From contig QCNJ01000013.1 in NCBI GenBank assembly GCA_003213235.1, positions 1-43,109 on the forward strand: DNA of 43,109 nt. The letters are read 5' to 3'. Positions 1 to 8,256 of the stretch are shown in pieces. Under the pieces are notes generated by a model. The model saw nothing but the letters and a program-made list of their open reading frames with translations, searched no databases and was not told the origin of the DNA. Position 1 is the first letter of the stretch. Each line of letters begins with the position of its first letter. This DNA is from Prochlorococcus sp. AG-424-P18. GTDB taxonomy: Bacteria; Cyanobacteriota; Cyanobacteriia; PCC-6307; Cyanobiaceae. A program made the translations under genes and the position numbers.

Positions 1-63
1 GAATCTTATTTAATTGAGGTATTAGAGTGGGGTCAAGAATTTATAAATTTGGCAGGAAAATAA
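1..63 (+). CDS. C-terminal end of an unidentified upstream protein (partial)
   Basis: An open frame enters from the left edge and ends with TAA at 61-63, giving 20 residues that finish INLAGK. The next gene starts only 2 bases later, so the two are probably translated as a unit. The fragment is too short for me to name the protein. The alternative is that this is chance open frame, but the tight TAAGGATG junction with the following start favours a real gene end. Confidence 0.5.
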   Translation, partial: ESYLIEVLEWGQEFINLAGK

Positions 64-65
64 GG

Positions 66-641
66 ATGAAAAATTTATATTTAGCGAGTAAGAATAAAGG
101 TAAAATTGAAGAATATAAGAAATTGCTTGCTGGAGTTAATTGTAAATTTTTACTCCAGCCAGAATCAATAGAAGTTGAAGAGGATGGACTGACATTTAGA
201 GATAATGCAATTAAAAAAGCGAGTGAAGTTTCTAGAAAAACGAATAATTTTTCGATAGCAGATGATTCAGGAGTTTGTATTGAAGCACTAGGTGGTAAGC
301 CTGGCATTTATTCATCTAGATATGCAGAAAATGATCAGAAGAGAATTGAACGAGTTTTAAGAGAACTTGATGGGGTTCAAAATAGAAGTGCTTTCTTTAT
401 CGCTAATATTTGTGTTTGTTCCCCAAATGGTGAAGTGATTATTGAATCTGAGGCCAAATGTCATGGCAATATTATTTTAAACCCTAGAGGGAAAAGTGGT
501 TTTGGGTATGACCCAATTTTTGAAGAGAGTTCTACCAGATTAACTTTCGCAGAAATGAATAATGATATTAAAGACTCTTGTAGTCATAGAGGTAAAGCAT
601 TAAAAAAAATTATTCCAGATTTAATTGAAATTTTTTCTTAA
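66..641 (+). CDS. rdgB: Non-canonical purine NTP pyrophosphatase, RdgB/HAM1 family
   Basis: This 191-residue enzyme should hydrolyse ITP, dITP and XTP to the monophosphates, cleaning the nucleotide pool of deaminated purines. Family motifs are all present: SKNKGK near residues 8-13, the DDSG metal/catalytic motif at 66-69 followed by GGKPGIYSSRYA, GKSGFGYDP at 142-150, and SHRGKA at 173-178. I chose the ATG at 66 over an in-frame GTG at 27. The ATG puts the N-terminus exactly at the conserved family start, follows an AGGAAAATAAGG stretch, and avoids a 37-base overlap with the preceding frame. It converges on the carotenoid oxygenase with 2 bases between the stops. Confidence 0.93.
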   Translation: MKNLYLASKNKGKIEEYKKLLAGVNCKFLLQPESIEVEEDGLTFRDNAIKKASEVSRKTNNFSIADDSGVCIEALGGKPGIYSSRYAENDQKRIERVLRELDGVQNRSAFFIANICVCSPNGEVIIESEAKCHGNIILNPRGKSGFGYDPIFEESSTRLTFAEMNNDIKDSCSHRGKALKKIIPDLIEIFS

Positions 642-643
642 AT

Positions 644-2128
644 TTAATTAACCCAAGATCCATGAAGGCCATGAGGAATTGAAATGGGTAATTCATAAAC
701 AGCTAATTCTTTTAAGTCTTTTGCGTCTAATATCACTAAATCGCTTCCTCTTCTTTCTCCGTTCCATATAAGTATAAATAAAAATCCCTCATCTTCTTTT
801 GAAGAGTTTTCTGATGGAACCATAATTGGTTCACTTACAAATCCACTTGGACCTGCTGACCAAGAAATCTCTTCCTTAGAAGTTAAATTTATTTTTTTTA
901 TTGCTTGAAGTGGAGCGTTCCCCAGCTTTTGAGATGTGCTTGCCATCCAACTAAAAGTTGATTTTAATCCTAAGTTTTTAGGATTAACAACAGCAAATTC
1001 ACAACATTGTTCACTGAAAGTTTCAAGTTCACAAGTTTTTATCTTTAGATCGATAATTGATCTTTTCAGTTTTCCTTCTGGATATTTATCAAAGTCAATA
1101 TCTCTAAAATTCTCGTCTGGACCAACTGATGGGAAATCATCATAAAAAATACTATCTAATACGATTTTGGAATCTTTTTCAAATGCATTTACATGATGAA
1201 AAACGAATCCTTCTGGAGCATCTATTGTTAAAGGAGGCTGTCCTCTAAATAATCCACTTTCTCTGGGGATGATAAAAAACTTTGCCTTTTTATTTGGGTT
1301 TGACTTTAGACATTGTGCTGCACCTCTTTGACCCATTACAAATGGAAGAGGATTGAAATCAATAGCATTCTGTAAAAATATTGCCCAATTAGTTGTAATT
1401 GCGAAATCATGAAGGAATGCAAAGCCATTAAAGGTATCTTTTCTATCAAAAATGAGCTCTCCAGAATTTGTACCAGCATTATCAAATTCCATTAATCTAA
1501 TGGTACTTTTTGGCCCGGTTTGTACTCCAAAAGTGACTAAGAGTTCTGAAGATGCATTTGAGTTTAGGTCTGTTTTGGGATGAGCACTGAATGCTTCGTT
1601 AGGCTTGAGTACCCCTCTTAATGTTGTTAAACCAATAGTGTCAAGACTATCAGGATCCATTGCATGTGGACCTGCTGCTTCCCATAATGCGAGGATTTCA
1701 TCTCCTAATTTAATGACATGTGTATTAGCGATATTCTTGAATTTCAGATCTAATGCGTTATTTAAAATTCCTCCATTTTTTTGTGTTCCAAAAACACCTC
1801 TATAAATAAATTTATCTATTTTTTCTTCTTCCAAATAGCCTTTAGTTTTAACAAATCTATTTGTTAAGAATGGCTGACCATTTTCGAATTTTATGGATGT
1901 TATCATTCCATCACCATCAAATGGATGATGAACCCATTTTCCACCTCTTTCTAAGATTCCTGGTCCATTTCTTAATAATGTTCCATTTAGATTTTTAATA
2001 TTTTTACCTTTCCTAATTGTTAGAGGCTCTTTAGTTAGCTCCTTTTCTACATTTTGATAAGCACTTGACCAATCTTCTTTATTGAAAATTTTAAATTTAT
2101 CAATTTTTTTATCTTGTAAATTAGTCAC
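644..2128 (-). CDS. Carotenoid / apocarotenoid cleavage oxygenase (RPE65 superfamily)
   Basis: A 494-residue seven-bladed-propeller type non-haem iron dioxygenase. The four iron-ligand histidines expected for the family can be placed at H183 (SAHPK), H240 (FLHDF), H311/312 (FHHVNAFE) and H489 (GLHG). Their spacing is close to that of the Synechocystis apocarotenoid oxygenase. Members cleave carotenoids or apocarotenals at a double bond to give retinal-like or shorter aldehydes. Annotations often use the label retinal pigment epithelial membrane protein. No opsin gene is present in the window, so the substrate and the use of the product are unknown. It sits alone on the minus strand, with hisB 72 bases upstream in the same direction. 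Confidence 0.88.
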   Translation of the reverse strand: MTNLQDKKIDKFKIFNKEDWSSAYQNVEKELTKEPLTIRKGKNIKNLNGTLLRNGPGILERGGKWVHHPFDGDGMITSIKFENGQPFLTNRFVKTKGYLEEEKIDKFIYRGVFGTQKNGGILNNALDLKFKNIANTHVIKLGDEILALWEAAGPHAMDPDSLDTIGLTTLRGVLKPNEAFSAHPKTDLNSNASSELLVTFGVQTGPKSTIRLMEFDNAGTNSGELIFDRKDTFNGFAFLHDFAITTNWAIFLQNAIDFNPLPFVMGQRGAAQCLKSNPNKKAKFFIIPRESGLFRGQPPLTIDAPEGFVFHHVNAFEKDSKIVLDSIFYDDFPSVGPDENFRDIDFDKYPEGKLKRSIIDLKIKTCELETFSEQCCEFAVVNPKNLGLKSTFSWMASTSQKLGNAPLQAIKKINLTSKEEISWSAGPSGFVSEPIMVPSENSSKEDEGFLFILIWNGERRGSDLVILDAKDLKELAVYELPISIPHGLHGSWVN

Positions 2129-2200
2129 AACAAAATAATAGCTTTAACTATCTTCGCCAAAAATCAACTGAATTGTGGCTGATTCGAAAAATTCCCTATT

Positions 2201-2806
2201 TTATTGTTTTTCTAACATTCCTTTACTGCTTGGAATTGAATCAGATCTTCTTGGATCTATTTCGGTGGCCATCCTAATTGCTCTTGAAAAAGCTTTAAAG
2301 CATGCCTCAACTATGTGATGTGAATTACTGCCTCTTATTTGATTAATATGCAGAGTAATACCGCTGTTATTTACAAAGGCAATAAAAAACTCTCTTACTA
2401 GTTCAGTATCATAGTTTCCTATCCTAGGGGCTTTTAATTGAAGATCATAAGATAGATGCGGTCTGCCAGAGCAGTCTAAAGTGACTTGAACTAATGCTTC
2501 ATCTAATGGGGCAAAGAAATGTCCAAATCTGCTTATTCCTTTTCTTTCTCCCAAGGCTTTTGAAAATGCTTTGCCTAATGCAATTCCTACATCTTCATTA
2601 GTATGGTGATCATCAATATGGGTATCTCCAATAGCTTTTATTTTTAAATCGAACAAACCATGACTGGATATTTGATGAAGCATATGATCTAAGAATGGTA
2701 TCCCGGTATCAATCTCAGAAATTCCATTTCCATCTAAGTTTATAAATACAGAAATATCTGTTTCATTCGTTTTTCTTTTTATTTCAGATTGCCTTAGAGA
2801 TGACAT
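2201..2806 (-). CDS. hisB: Imidazoleglycerol-phosphate dehydratase
   Basis: HisB (201 residues) catalyses the dehydration of imidazole glycerol phosphate to imidazole acetol phosphate in histidine synthesis. The two Mn-binding halves are clear: [11 protein letters not shown] at about 40-50 with HHTNED at 67-72, and the mirrored [11 protein letters not shown] at 162-172. It is the monofunctional cyanobacterial form without a phosphatase domain. It lies 20 bases downstream of fabI on the same strand, so the two are probably cotranscribed although they serve unrelated pathways. Confidence 0.96.
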   Translation of the reverse strand: MSSLRQSEIKRKTNETDISVFINLDGNGISEIDTGIPFLDHMLHQISSHGLFDLKIKAIGDTHIDDHHTNEDVGIALGKAFSKALGERKGISRFGHFFAPLDEALVQVTLDCSGRPHLSYDLQLKAPRIGNYDTELVREFFIAFVNNSGITLHINQIRGSNSHHIVEACFKAFSRAIRMATEIDPRRSDSIPSSKGMLEKQ

Positions 2807-2826
2807 TTTTATGCAAAAAACTTAGT

Positions 2827-3609
2827 TTACATTCCATTAATGCAGTAACCCGCATCAACATAAATTGTTTGGCCTGAAATGCCGCTAGAGAGATCACTTA
2901 ATAAAAAAGCAGCTGTATTACCTACTTCTTTTTGAGTGACTGTTCTGCGTAAAGGAGCCTTTTCTTCAACATTGTGAATCATATCTAAAATGCCACCTAT
3001 AGCAGAACTCGCAAGTGTTCTTATAGGCCCAGCACTTATTGCGTTAACTCTGACTTGTTTTTCGGGACCAAGTTCTGCAGAAAGATATCTTACTGAAGCT
3101 TCTAAAGCTGCTTTAGCAACTCCCATCACGTTATAGTTAGGAATCGCCCTTTCTGAACCTAAATAAGTTAATGAGACAACTCCAGCACCATCACTAAAAA
3201 GTGGTTTTGCTGCTTTACATAAAGGTGCTAACGAATACGCACTTATATTAAGAGCCCTATCAAAACCCTCTGAAGTGGTAGCACTATAATCTCCAATCAA
3301 TTCATCGCGTCCTGCAAATGCTAGGCAGTGAACTAATCCGTCAATTTGCCCCCAATTGTCTTTGATATTTTTAAAGATTTCTTCAATTTGAGCGGGATTT
3401 TGAACATCAAGAGGCAAAAATAACGATGGGTTTAAAGGTTCAGTAAGTTCTCTAACTTTAGACTCGAATCTTCCCTTATCATCAGGCAAATATGTGATTC
3501 CAAGTTCTGCGCCAGCTTTTGAAAGTTGTTGAGCGATACCCCATGCTATTGAACGATTGTTGGCAATTCCCGTAACAAGAATTTTTTTGCCAGTTAGATT
3601 TAGAAGCAT
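2827..3609 (-). CDS. fabI: Enoyl-[acyl-carrier-protein] reductase (NADH)
   Basis: FabI (260 residues) performs the last reduction in each cycle of type II fatty acid synthesis. It is a divergent short-chain dehydrogenase. The N-terminal GIANNRSIAWG nucleotide loop is at 14-24, and the FabI-type catalytic pair is Y159 and K166 in YNVMGVAK. A second tyrosine, Y149 in YLGSERA, matches the substrate-side tyrosine of the family. The C-terminus keeps the usual SGISGQTIYVDAGY segment. It probably heads a fabI-hisB transcription unit from the 105-base divergent gap shared with the thioredoxin-fold gene. Confidence 0.96.
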   Translation of the reverse strand: MLLNLTGKKILVTGIANNRSIAWGIAQQLSKAGAELGITYLPDDKGRFESKVRELTEPLNPSLFLPLDVQNPAQIEEIFKNIKDNWGQIDGLVHCLAFAGRDELIGDYSATTSEGFDRALNISAYSLAPLCKAAKPLFSDGAGVVSLTYLGSERAIPNYNVMGVAKAALEASVRYLSAELGPEKQVRVNAISAGPIRTLASSAIGGILDMIHNVEEKAPLRRTVTQKEVGNTAAFLLSDLSSGISGQTIYVDAGYCINGM

Positions 3610-3714
3610 TTTGTTTATTATTTCTATTATTCTCCTATATAAAAGTACCTATCTTTACGGATTACTGCAAAATATACAATAATTTTCAAATATCAAAGAA
3701 TTTTTAAATTTAAC

Positions 3715-4308
3715 ATGGTAAGAACAAATTCTATGGTTTTGGAATTAGGTTTTCAATTACCGAATTTCAAAATGTTAAATGCTAATTCTTCAAAAAATGA
3801 ATATTTTAATTCTAATAATCTTGATAATCGGCATTTACTTTTAATGTTTATTTGTGCCCATTGCCCATTTGTTAAATATATTGAGAATCAAATTTTCACC
3901 TTAAGTAAAGAAATTGAAAATACAGTTCAAACAGTTGCAATTTCTAGTAATGATATTGTCACTCATCCTTCAGATTCTCCTAAAAATTTGAGATTACAGG
4001 CTCAAACACAGGGATGGAGTTTTCCTTATCTATACGATGAAAATCAAAATTTTGCTAAGGAATTAAAAGCGGCTTGCACCCCAGATTTTTATCTTTTTTC
4101 AAATGAAGGAGATGGTGATTTTTTATTGTATTATCATGGCCAATTAGACGATAGTAGACCAGGTAATAATATCCCTCTATCTGGAAAAGATTTGCGCTCT
4201 GCTGTAAAAGATTTGAATCAAGATAATTCTTATCCTTCAAATCAGATGCCTTCTTTAGGTTGCAATATAAAATGGACTCCTGGTAAAGAACCAAGTTGGT
4301 TTAAATGA
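3715..4308 (+). CDS. Thioredoxin-fold / redoxin protein with CxxC
   Basis: A 197-residue peroxiredoxin-like (AhpC/TSA-type) protein. A predicted beta-strand LLLMFICAHCPFVKY carries a C47-x-x-C50 pair (CAHC) where thioredoxins have CGPC. The later segments GWSFPYLYDENQNFAKELKAACTPDFYLF and YHGQLDD match the cis-proline region (TPD) and strand beta-4 of the fold. No signal peptide is visible, so it should be cytoplasmic. Substrate is unknown, and both a thiol reductase and a peroxidase role are possible. A second ATG at 3733 is an alternative start. It is transcribed divergently from fabI. Confidence 0.8.
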   Translation: MVRTNSMVLELGFQLPNFKMLNANSSKNEYFNSNNLDNRHLLLMFICAHCPFVKYIENQIFTLSKEIENTVQTVAISSNDIVTHPSDSPKNLRLQAQTQGWSFPYLYDENQNFAKELKAACTPDFYLFSNEGDGDFLLYYHGQLDDSRPGNNIPLSGKDLRSAVKDLNQDNSYPSNQMPSLGCNIKWTPGKEPSWFK

Positions 4309-4324
4309 ATTAAAAATTTTTTTT

Positions 4325-4342
4325 AACCATAGAAATATGGTT
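4325..4342 (+). repeat. Perfect 7-bp inverted repeat with GAAA loop upstream of the aminotransferase gene
   Basis: AACCATA at 4325-4331 pairs with TATGGTT at 4336-4342 around a GAAA tetraloop. It sits 20 bases before the ATG of the DegT-type gene and follows a run of eight T. Because the T run precedes the hairpin rather than follows it, it is not a standard terminator for the thioredoxin-fold gene. It may be a leader structure. Confidence 0.45.
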
Positions 4343-4361
4343 TAGGGTTAATATATTTAAT

Positions 4362-5567
4362 ATGCAGATACCTCCATTTACTTTAAATAGGCAGTACCAC
4401 GAAATTGGCTCAGAAATTGAGAGTGAGGTTTCTAAAGTTTTAAAAGGGGGCCAGTATATTGGAGGACAAGAAATTTCCAAATTTGAGGAGAGTTTTTCAA
4501 ATCTGATTGGTGTTGAAAATAGTATTGGATGTAATAGTGGAACTGATGCTTTAGTATTAGCTTTGCGCGCATTAGATATTGGTGTCGGTGATGAAGTTAT
4601 TACCTCATCTTTTAGCTTTTTTGCAACTGCAGAGGCTATTAGTGCAGTTGGTGCTAATCCTGTTTTGGTAGATATAGATCCAGAAACTTATCTCATTAAC
4701 ACTGAACTAATAGAACAAGAAATAAATTCTAATACCAAAGCAATAATGCCAGTTCATCTATTTGGTAATGCAGTGAATATGACCTTAATAAAATCTTTGG
4801 CAAAGAAATATGACTTAAAAGTAATCGAAGATTGTGCTCAGGCAACATGCACAATGTGGGAAAATTCCAAGGTTGGTAGTATTGGTGATATAGGCTGTTT
4901 TAGCTTTTTCCCCACTAAAAATTTAGGAGCTGCTGGAGATGGTGGAGCAGTAACAACTTCAAATCAGAAAATTGCAAAAAAAATTAGAGAACTGGCTGTT
5001 CATGGCAGCCCGATGAGATATCATCATACCCAAATTGGATATAACAGCAGACTTGATACCATTCAAGCTGCCATATTAAATATTAAAATTAAATATATTT
5101 CTAAGTGGATTAAAAATCGCCAAAAAATTGCTAATAATTATCTTGATTTATTAGAAAAAAATCCATTTATTAGTTTTCCAAAAATTAGCTCTGATTTAAT
5201 TTCCCATTCTTGGAATCAATTTGTCATCAAATTAAGAAACGATAAATATTCTTTGAATGAGGATTTTTCAAATTTATTTGATACTGATTGCAAAAAATAC
5301 TTTTCCTTAAGGAATATGGTTAAACAACAACTTTTTGAAAAAGGTATTAATTCAATTATTTATTATCCAATTCCAATACACGCACAAATAGCCTACAAAA
5401 ATAAAAATTTCTCTAGAACAAAACTGATTAATACAGAGAGAATTTGTACAGAAGTTCTTAGTCTTCCAATGTTTCCTGAAATTTCTTATGAAGAGCAAGT
5501 TTACGTAGCAGAAAATTTAAATAAAGTTTTAAAGAATTGTATAGAGGAAATTCAAATTTCAGCATAA
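4362..5567 (+). CDS. DegT/DnrJ/EryC1-family PLP-dependent aminotransferase
   Basis: A 401-residue fold-type I enzyme of the sugar aminotransferase family (WecE/VioA/ArnB relatives), which moves an amino group from glutamate to a keto-sugar nucleotide. The PLP lysine is K186 in FFPTKNLGAAGDGG. D157 in VIEDCAQA holds the pyridine nitrogen, and GCNSGTDALVLAL at about 57-69 forms the phosphate-binding loop. C-terminal residues keep the substrate segment YYPIPIHAQIAY. Older cyanobacterial annotation calls it pleiotropic regulatory protein. It stands alone on the plus strand, and its stop overlaps the convergent photolyase gene by 16 bases. The sugar substrate cannot be deduced. Confidence 0.88.
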   Translation: MQIPPFTLNRQYHEIGSEIESEVSKVLKGGQYIGGQEISKFEESFSNLIGVENSIGCNSGTDALVLALRALDIGVGDEVITSSFSFFATAEAISAVGANPVLVDIDPETYLINTELIEQEINSNTKAIMPVHLFGNAVNMTLIKSLAKKYDLKVIEDCAQATCTMWENSKVGSIGDIGCFSFFPTKNLGAAGDGGAVTTSNQKIAKKIRELAVHGSPMRYHHTQIGYNSRLDTIQAAILNIKIKYISKWIKNRQKIANNYLDLLEKNPFISFPKISSDLISHSWNQFVIKLRNDKYSLNEDFSNLFDTDCKKYFSLRNMVKQQLFEKGINSIIYYPIPIHAQIAYKNKNFSRTKLINTERICTEVLSLPMFPEISYEEQVYVAENLNKVLKNCIEEIQISA

Positions 5568-6985
5568 AGTGATTTAAATAATCTTTGTTGTATGTTGTGA
5601 TTGACAATAGGGCTTGAATAATTATTTTTTTCTAAATTAGATATCTCCCCATTTAATAATTCTGAATTTGACACTTTAGATAATTCAGGAATCCAATATT
5701 TTATATATTCGCAAATAGGATCAAATTTTTTTGCTTGGGTATATGGATTAAAAATTCTGAGTGGTTTTGGATCCATACCGCTACTGGCGCTCCACTGCCA
5801 TCCCCCATTATTTGCAGCCAAGTCTCCATCAACCAAAGTCTCCAAAAATTTTTTCTCGCCCATTTGCCAATTGCATATAAGATCTTTTACCAGAAATGAA
5901 GCGACTATCATCCTACATCTGTTATGCATCCAGCCAGTACTATTTAGTTGACGCATTGCAGCATCAACTATTGGTACTCCGGTCTCTCCGTTGCTCCAGT
6001 GTTGAAACCATTCATTATTGTTTTGCCATGGAAAGTGATCCCATTTTTTTCTATATGGACCTTTCTCTAGCTCTGGGAAATGGAATAAGCAATGTTGATA
6101 AAATTCACGCCAAACAAGTTCTTTTTGCCAAGTTTCAATTGATAGATAATTTCCTTGATTTGCAAAATCTGAATTTAAATTTAATGTGGCGTTCCAAACT
6201 TTTCTAATGCTGATGGTGCCGAATCTGAGAGATGCACTTAGAAAAGATGTCCCACTATGGGAAGGAAAATCTCTTGCAGAATTATAAGAATAAATTTTTT
6301 TTTCGTTAATGAAGTTTTCTAATAATGTTTCTGCAGCACTCTCTCCAGGTCTACATGGACAAATATTCGAACCAGGAAATTTGATATTTTTGATAAATTT
6401 CTCTAGAACCGAATCAGATGAATTTATTGTCTTATCTTGGAGTTTATTATCTATATCTTTAAACTGGAAACCAACTTTATCTTGTTCATATGAACCTAAT
6501 AAATTCATTTTTGATTTAAGGTTTTTATAAAAAGGTCCATAAACTGAATAAGGATTATTATTCCCTGAAAATATTTTTAAAGGCTCTACTAATAAGTGAT
6601 CCCAAGTTTCAATGACTTGAATATTTTGTTCTTTTAAATTTTTTTTTATTTGTAAATCTCGATTAATCTCATAAGGTTCAATTGATCTATTCCAAAAAAC
6701 AAATTTAGCATCTATTTTCTTTGCTAATTGAGGAATTATTAATACCGGATCTCCTTCTCCCATAACTAATCTACTACCCATTTTTTTCCAATTATTTCCT
6801 AATTCTTGTAGTGAATTTCCTAGAAACCATGCTCTTGAACTTGCATTAAAATCGTGTGAGTAATTTTTATCAAATATATAAGTTGATGTAATAGCATTTG
6901 ATAATGAAAATGCTTTGATTAAAGCTTGATTATCAAATATTCTTAAATCCTTTCTATGCCAAAAAAGTATTCTAGGTTTATTCAT
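5552..6985 (-). CDS. phrA: Deoxyribodipyrimidine photolyase (class I CPD type)
   Basis: A 477-residue light-driven DNA repair enzyme that splits UV-induced cyclobutane pyrimidine dimers using FAD. The N-terminal antenna domain begins RILFWHRKDLRIFDN. The FAD domain has TGWMHNRCRM near 350-359 and ANNGGWQWSASSGMDP near 391-406. W352 and one of W396/W398 fit two positions of the tryptophan electron-transfer chain, and the asparagine in ANNGG is typical of true photolyases. The antenna cofactor cannot be told from sequence. The gene shares 4 bases (ATGA) with the upstream NUDIX gene, forming an operon with NUDIX and folK. A photolyase suits life in bright surface water. Confidence 0.93.
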   Translation of the reverse strand: MNKPRILFWHRKDLRIFDNQALIKAFSLSNAITSTYIFDKNYSHDFNASSRAWFLGNSLQELGNNWKKMGSRLVMGEGDPVLIIPQLAKKIDAKFVFWNRSIEPYEINRDLQIKKNLKEQNIQVIETWDHLLVEPLKIFSGNNNPYSVYGPFYKNLKSKMNLLGSYEQDKVGFQFKDIDNKLQDKTINSSDSVLEKFIKNIKFPGSNICPCRPGESAAETLLENFINEKKIYSYNSARDFPSHSGTSFLSASLRFGTISIRKVWNATLNLNSDFANQGNYLSIETWQKELVWREFYQHCLFHFPELEKGPYRKKWDHFPWQNNNEWFQHWSNGETGVPIVDAAMRQLNSTGWMHNRCRMIVASFLVKDLICNWQMGEKKFLETLVDGDLAANNGGWQWSASSGMDPKPLRIFNPYTQAKKFDPICEYIKYWIPELSKVSNSELLNGEISNLEKNNYSSPIVNHNIQQRLFKSLYAEI

Positions 6986-7545
6986 AATTTATCTAAAAAT
7001 TGTTTAGCTCTAAACCAAGCCGTCACGGTTTTTGCGTCAAGAATTTCATCCCCACTTGAAATAAGATTATCTAGTTCGTTTGGATCTAAAATTAGTACTT
7101 CTATATCTTCATCTAAATCTCCTTTAACCTCGGAATTGAGTTTGTTTAAATCACGAGCTAAAAATAAATAAATTTCTTCATCTGCATAACCAGGAGCAGG
7201 GACAAGAGTTCCTAGTTCATCCCATTTGTTTGCACTAAATCCAGTCTCTTCTTGTATTTCTCTTTGAATTGAATTAATAGGTGTTTCACCTATTTCTAAT
7301 GTACCTGCTGGAAATTCTAATAAATATCTTGAAACAGCAAATCTATATTGCCGAAGAATGATAACTTTATTGTCTTTTGTAATAGGTACTGCTAATGCTG
7401 CCCCAGGATGCTTAATATATCCATATTCACCTTCATGTCCATTTGGAAGCTCAATTCTATTTATTTCGAAACTAAATTTTTTTGACTTTAACTCAGATAT
7501 TTTTTCTTTAAAGATTGGTCTTCTTATAAGGTTTTTATTGCCCAT
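6982..7545 (-). CDS. NUDIX hydrolase, ADP-ribose pyrophosphatase type
   Basis: A 187-residue NUDIX protein. The box G-x5-E-x7-REUxEExGU fits exactly at residues 81-103, with R95 E96 and E99 E100 as metal-binding core. The preceding strand ILRQYRFAV and the fragment LLEFPAGTLEIGE are typical of ADP-ribose pyrophosphatases (NudF-like), which hydrolyse ADP-ribose to AMP and ribose 5-phosphate. It is the middle gene of folK-NUDIX-phr; its stop overlaps the photolyase start by 4 bases, implying translational coupling. Pairing with a DNA-repair gene fits a housecleaning or repair-linked role, but that is inference. Confidence 0.88.
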   Translation of the reverse strand: MGNKNLIRRPIFKEKISELKSKKFSFEINRIELPNGHEGEYGYIKHPGAALAVPITKDNKVIILRQYRFAVSRYLLEFPAGTLEIGETPINSIQREIQEETGFSANKWDELGTLVPAPGYADEEIYLFLARDLNKLNSEVKGDLDEDIEVLILDPNELDNLISSGDEILDAKTVTAWFRAKQFLDKL

Positions 7546-7596
7546 AATTTTTAAATAAAAACAGCCTAACAGTTATTTTTTGGATTTGTAAATCAT

Positions 7597-8172
7597 TTAT
7601 ATAGACCATTTTGGGGTATCAAACTTTGTGATTTTTTGGCTTCTACTTAATATTTCAGATAGTGGCGTAATAACAAAATTCCGATTCATGAATCTAGGGT
7701 GAGGTAATGTTAATTCCTCGTCAACCGTATGAAAATCCTCCCACCAAAGGATATCTAAATCGAGGCATCTAGATAGCCATTTTTTGCCCTTTGGTGTCTC
7801 TTCTCGTCCGAAAAATCTTTCTAACTTTTTTAAATCTTTTAAAAGTAATTTAGCTTTTTTATTTGATGGTTTTGGAAAAGAATTACTTTTTATCAGTAAT
7901 AGAGCATTTAAATAATTTGGCTGCTTATTTTCAACTCCATGGGGTAATGTCTCATAAATTGAAGACCAAAAAAAGTTTGCATGAAATTTGCTTTTCTCTT
8001 CTTTTTTTTTGTTAGAACTATCTCCCCACTTAGTTATTATTTCCTCTATTTTTGGTTTGCAAATTAATATTGACTCAAGAGGGCTTCCGAATTTACTATC
8101 AATATTTGCTCCCAAGGATATACATAGTCCATTTTTGATATTAAGATTTGATAATTCCACTACAAAAAACAA
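7597..8172 (-). CDS. folK: 2-amino-4-hydroxy-6-hydroxymethyldihydropteridine pyrophosphokinase
   Basis: FolK (191 residues) transfers pyrophosphate from ATP to hydroxymethyl-dihydropterin in folate synthesis. Recognisable segments are [12 protein letters not shown] near the N-terminus, [20 protein letters not shown], the [25 protein letters not shown] active-site region containing the RxxDLDIL metal motif, and [16 protein letters not shown]. The first dozen residues before LCISLGAN are poorly conserved in the family, so the start is less certain than the frame. It heads the folK-NUDIX-photolyase operon, divergent from chlD. Confidence 0.93.
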   Translation of the reverse strand: MFFVVELSNLNIKNGLCISLGANIDSKFGSPLESILICKPKIEEIITKWGDSSNKKKEEKSKFHANFFWSSIYETLPHGVENKQPNYLNALLLIKSNSFPKPSNKKAKLLLKDLKKLERFFGREETPKGKKWLSRCLDLDILWWEDFHTVDEELTLPHPRFMNRNFVITPLSEILSRSQKITKFDTPKWSI

Positions 8173-8256
8173 AGTTATTGGATAAATTCTATATCAGGCA
8201 TTTTTAAAGTGATTTTGAACTCCGAATTTAAAGAAAAAGGAGAAATAAAAGATTTA

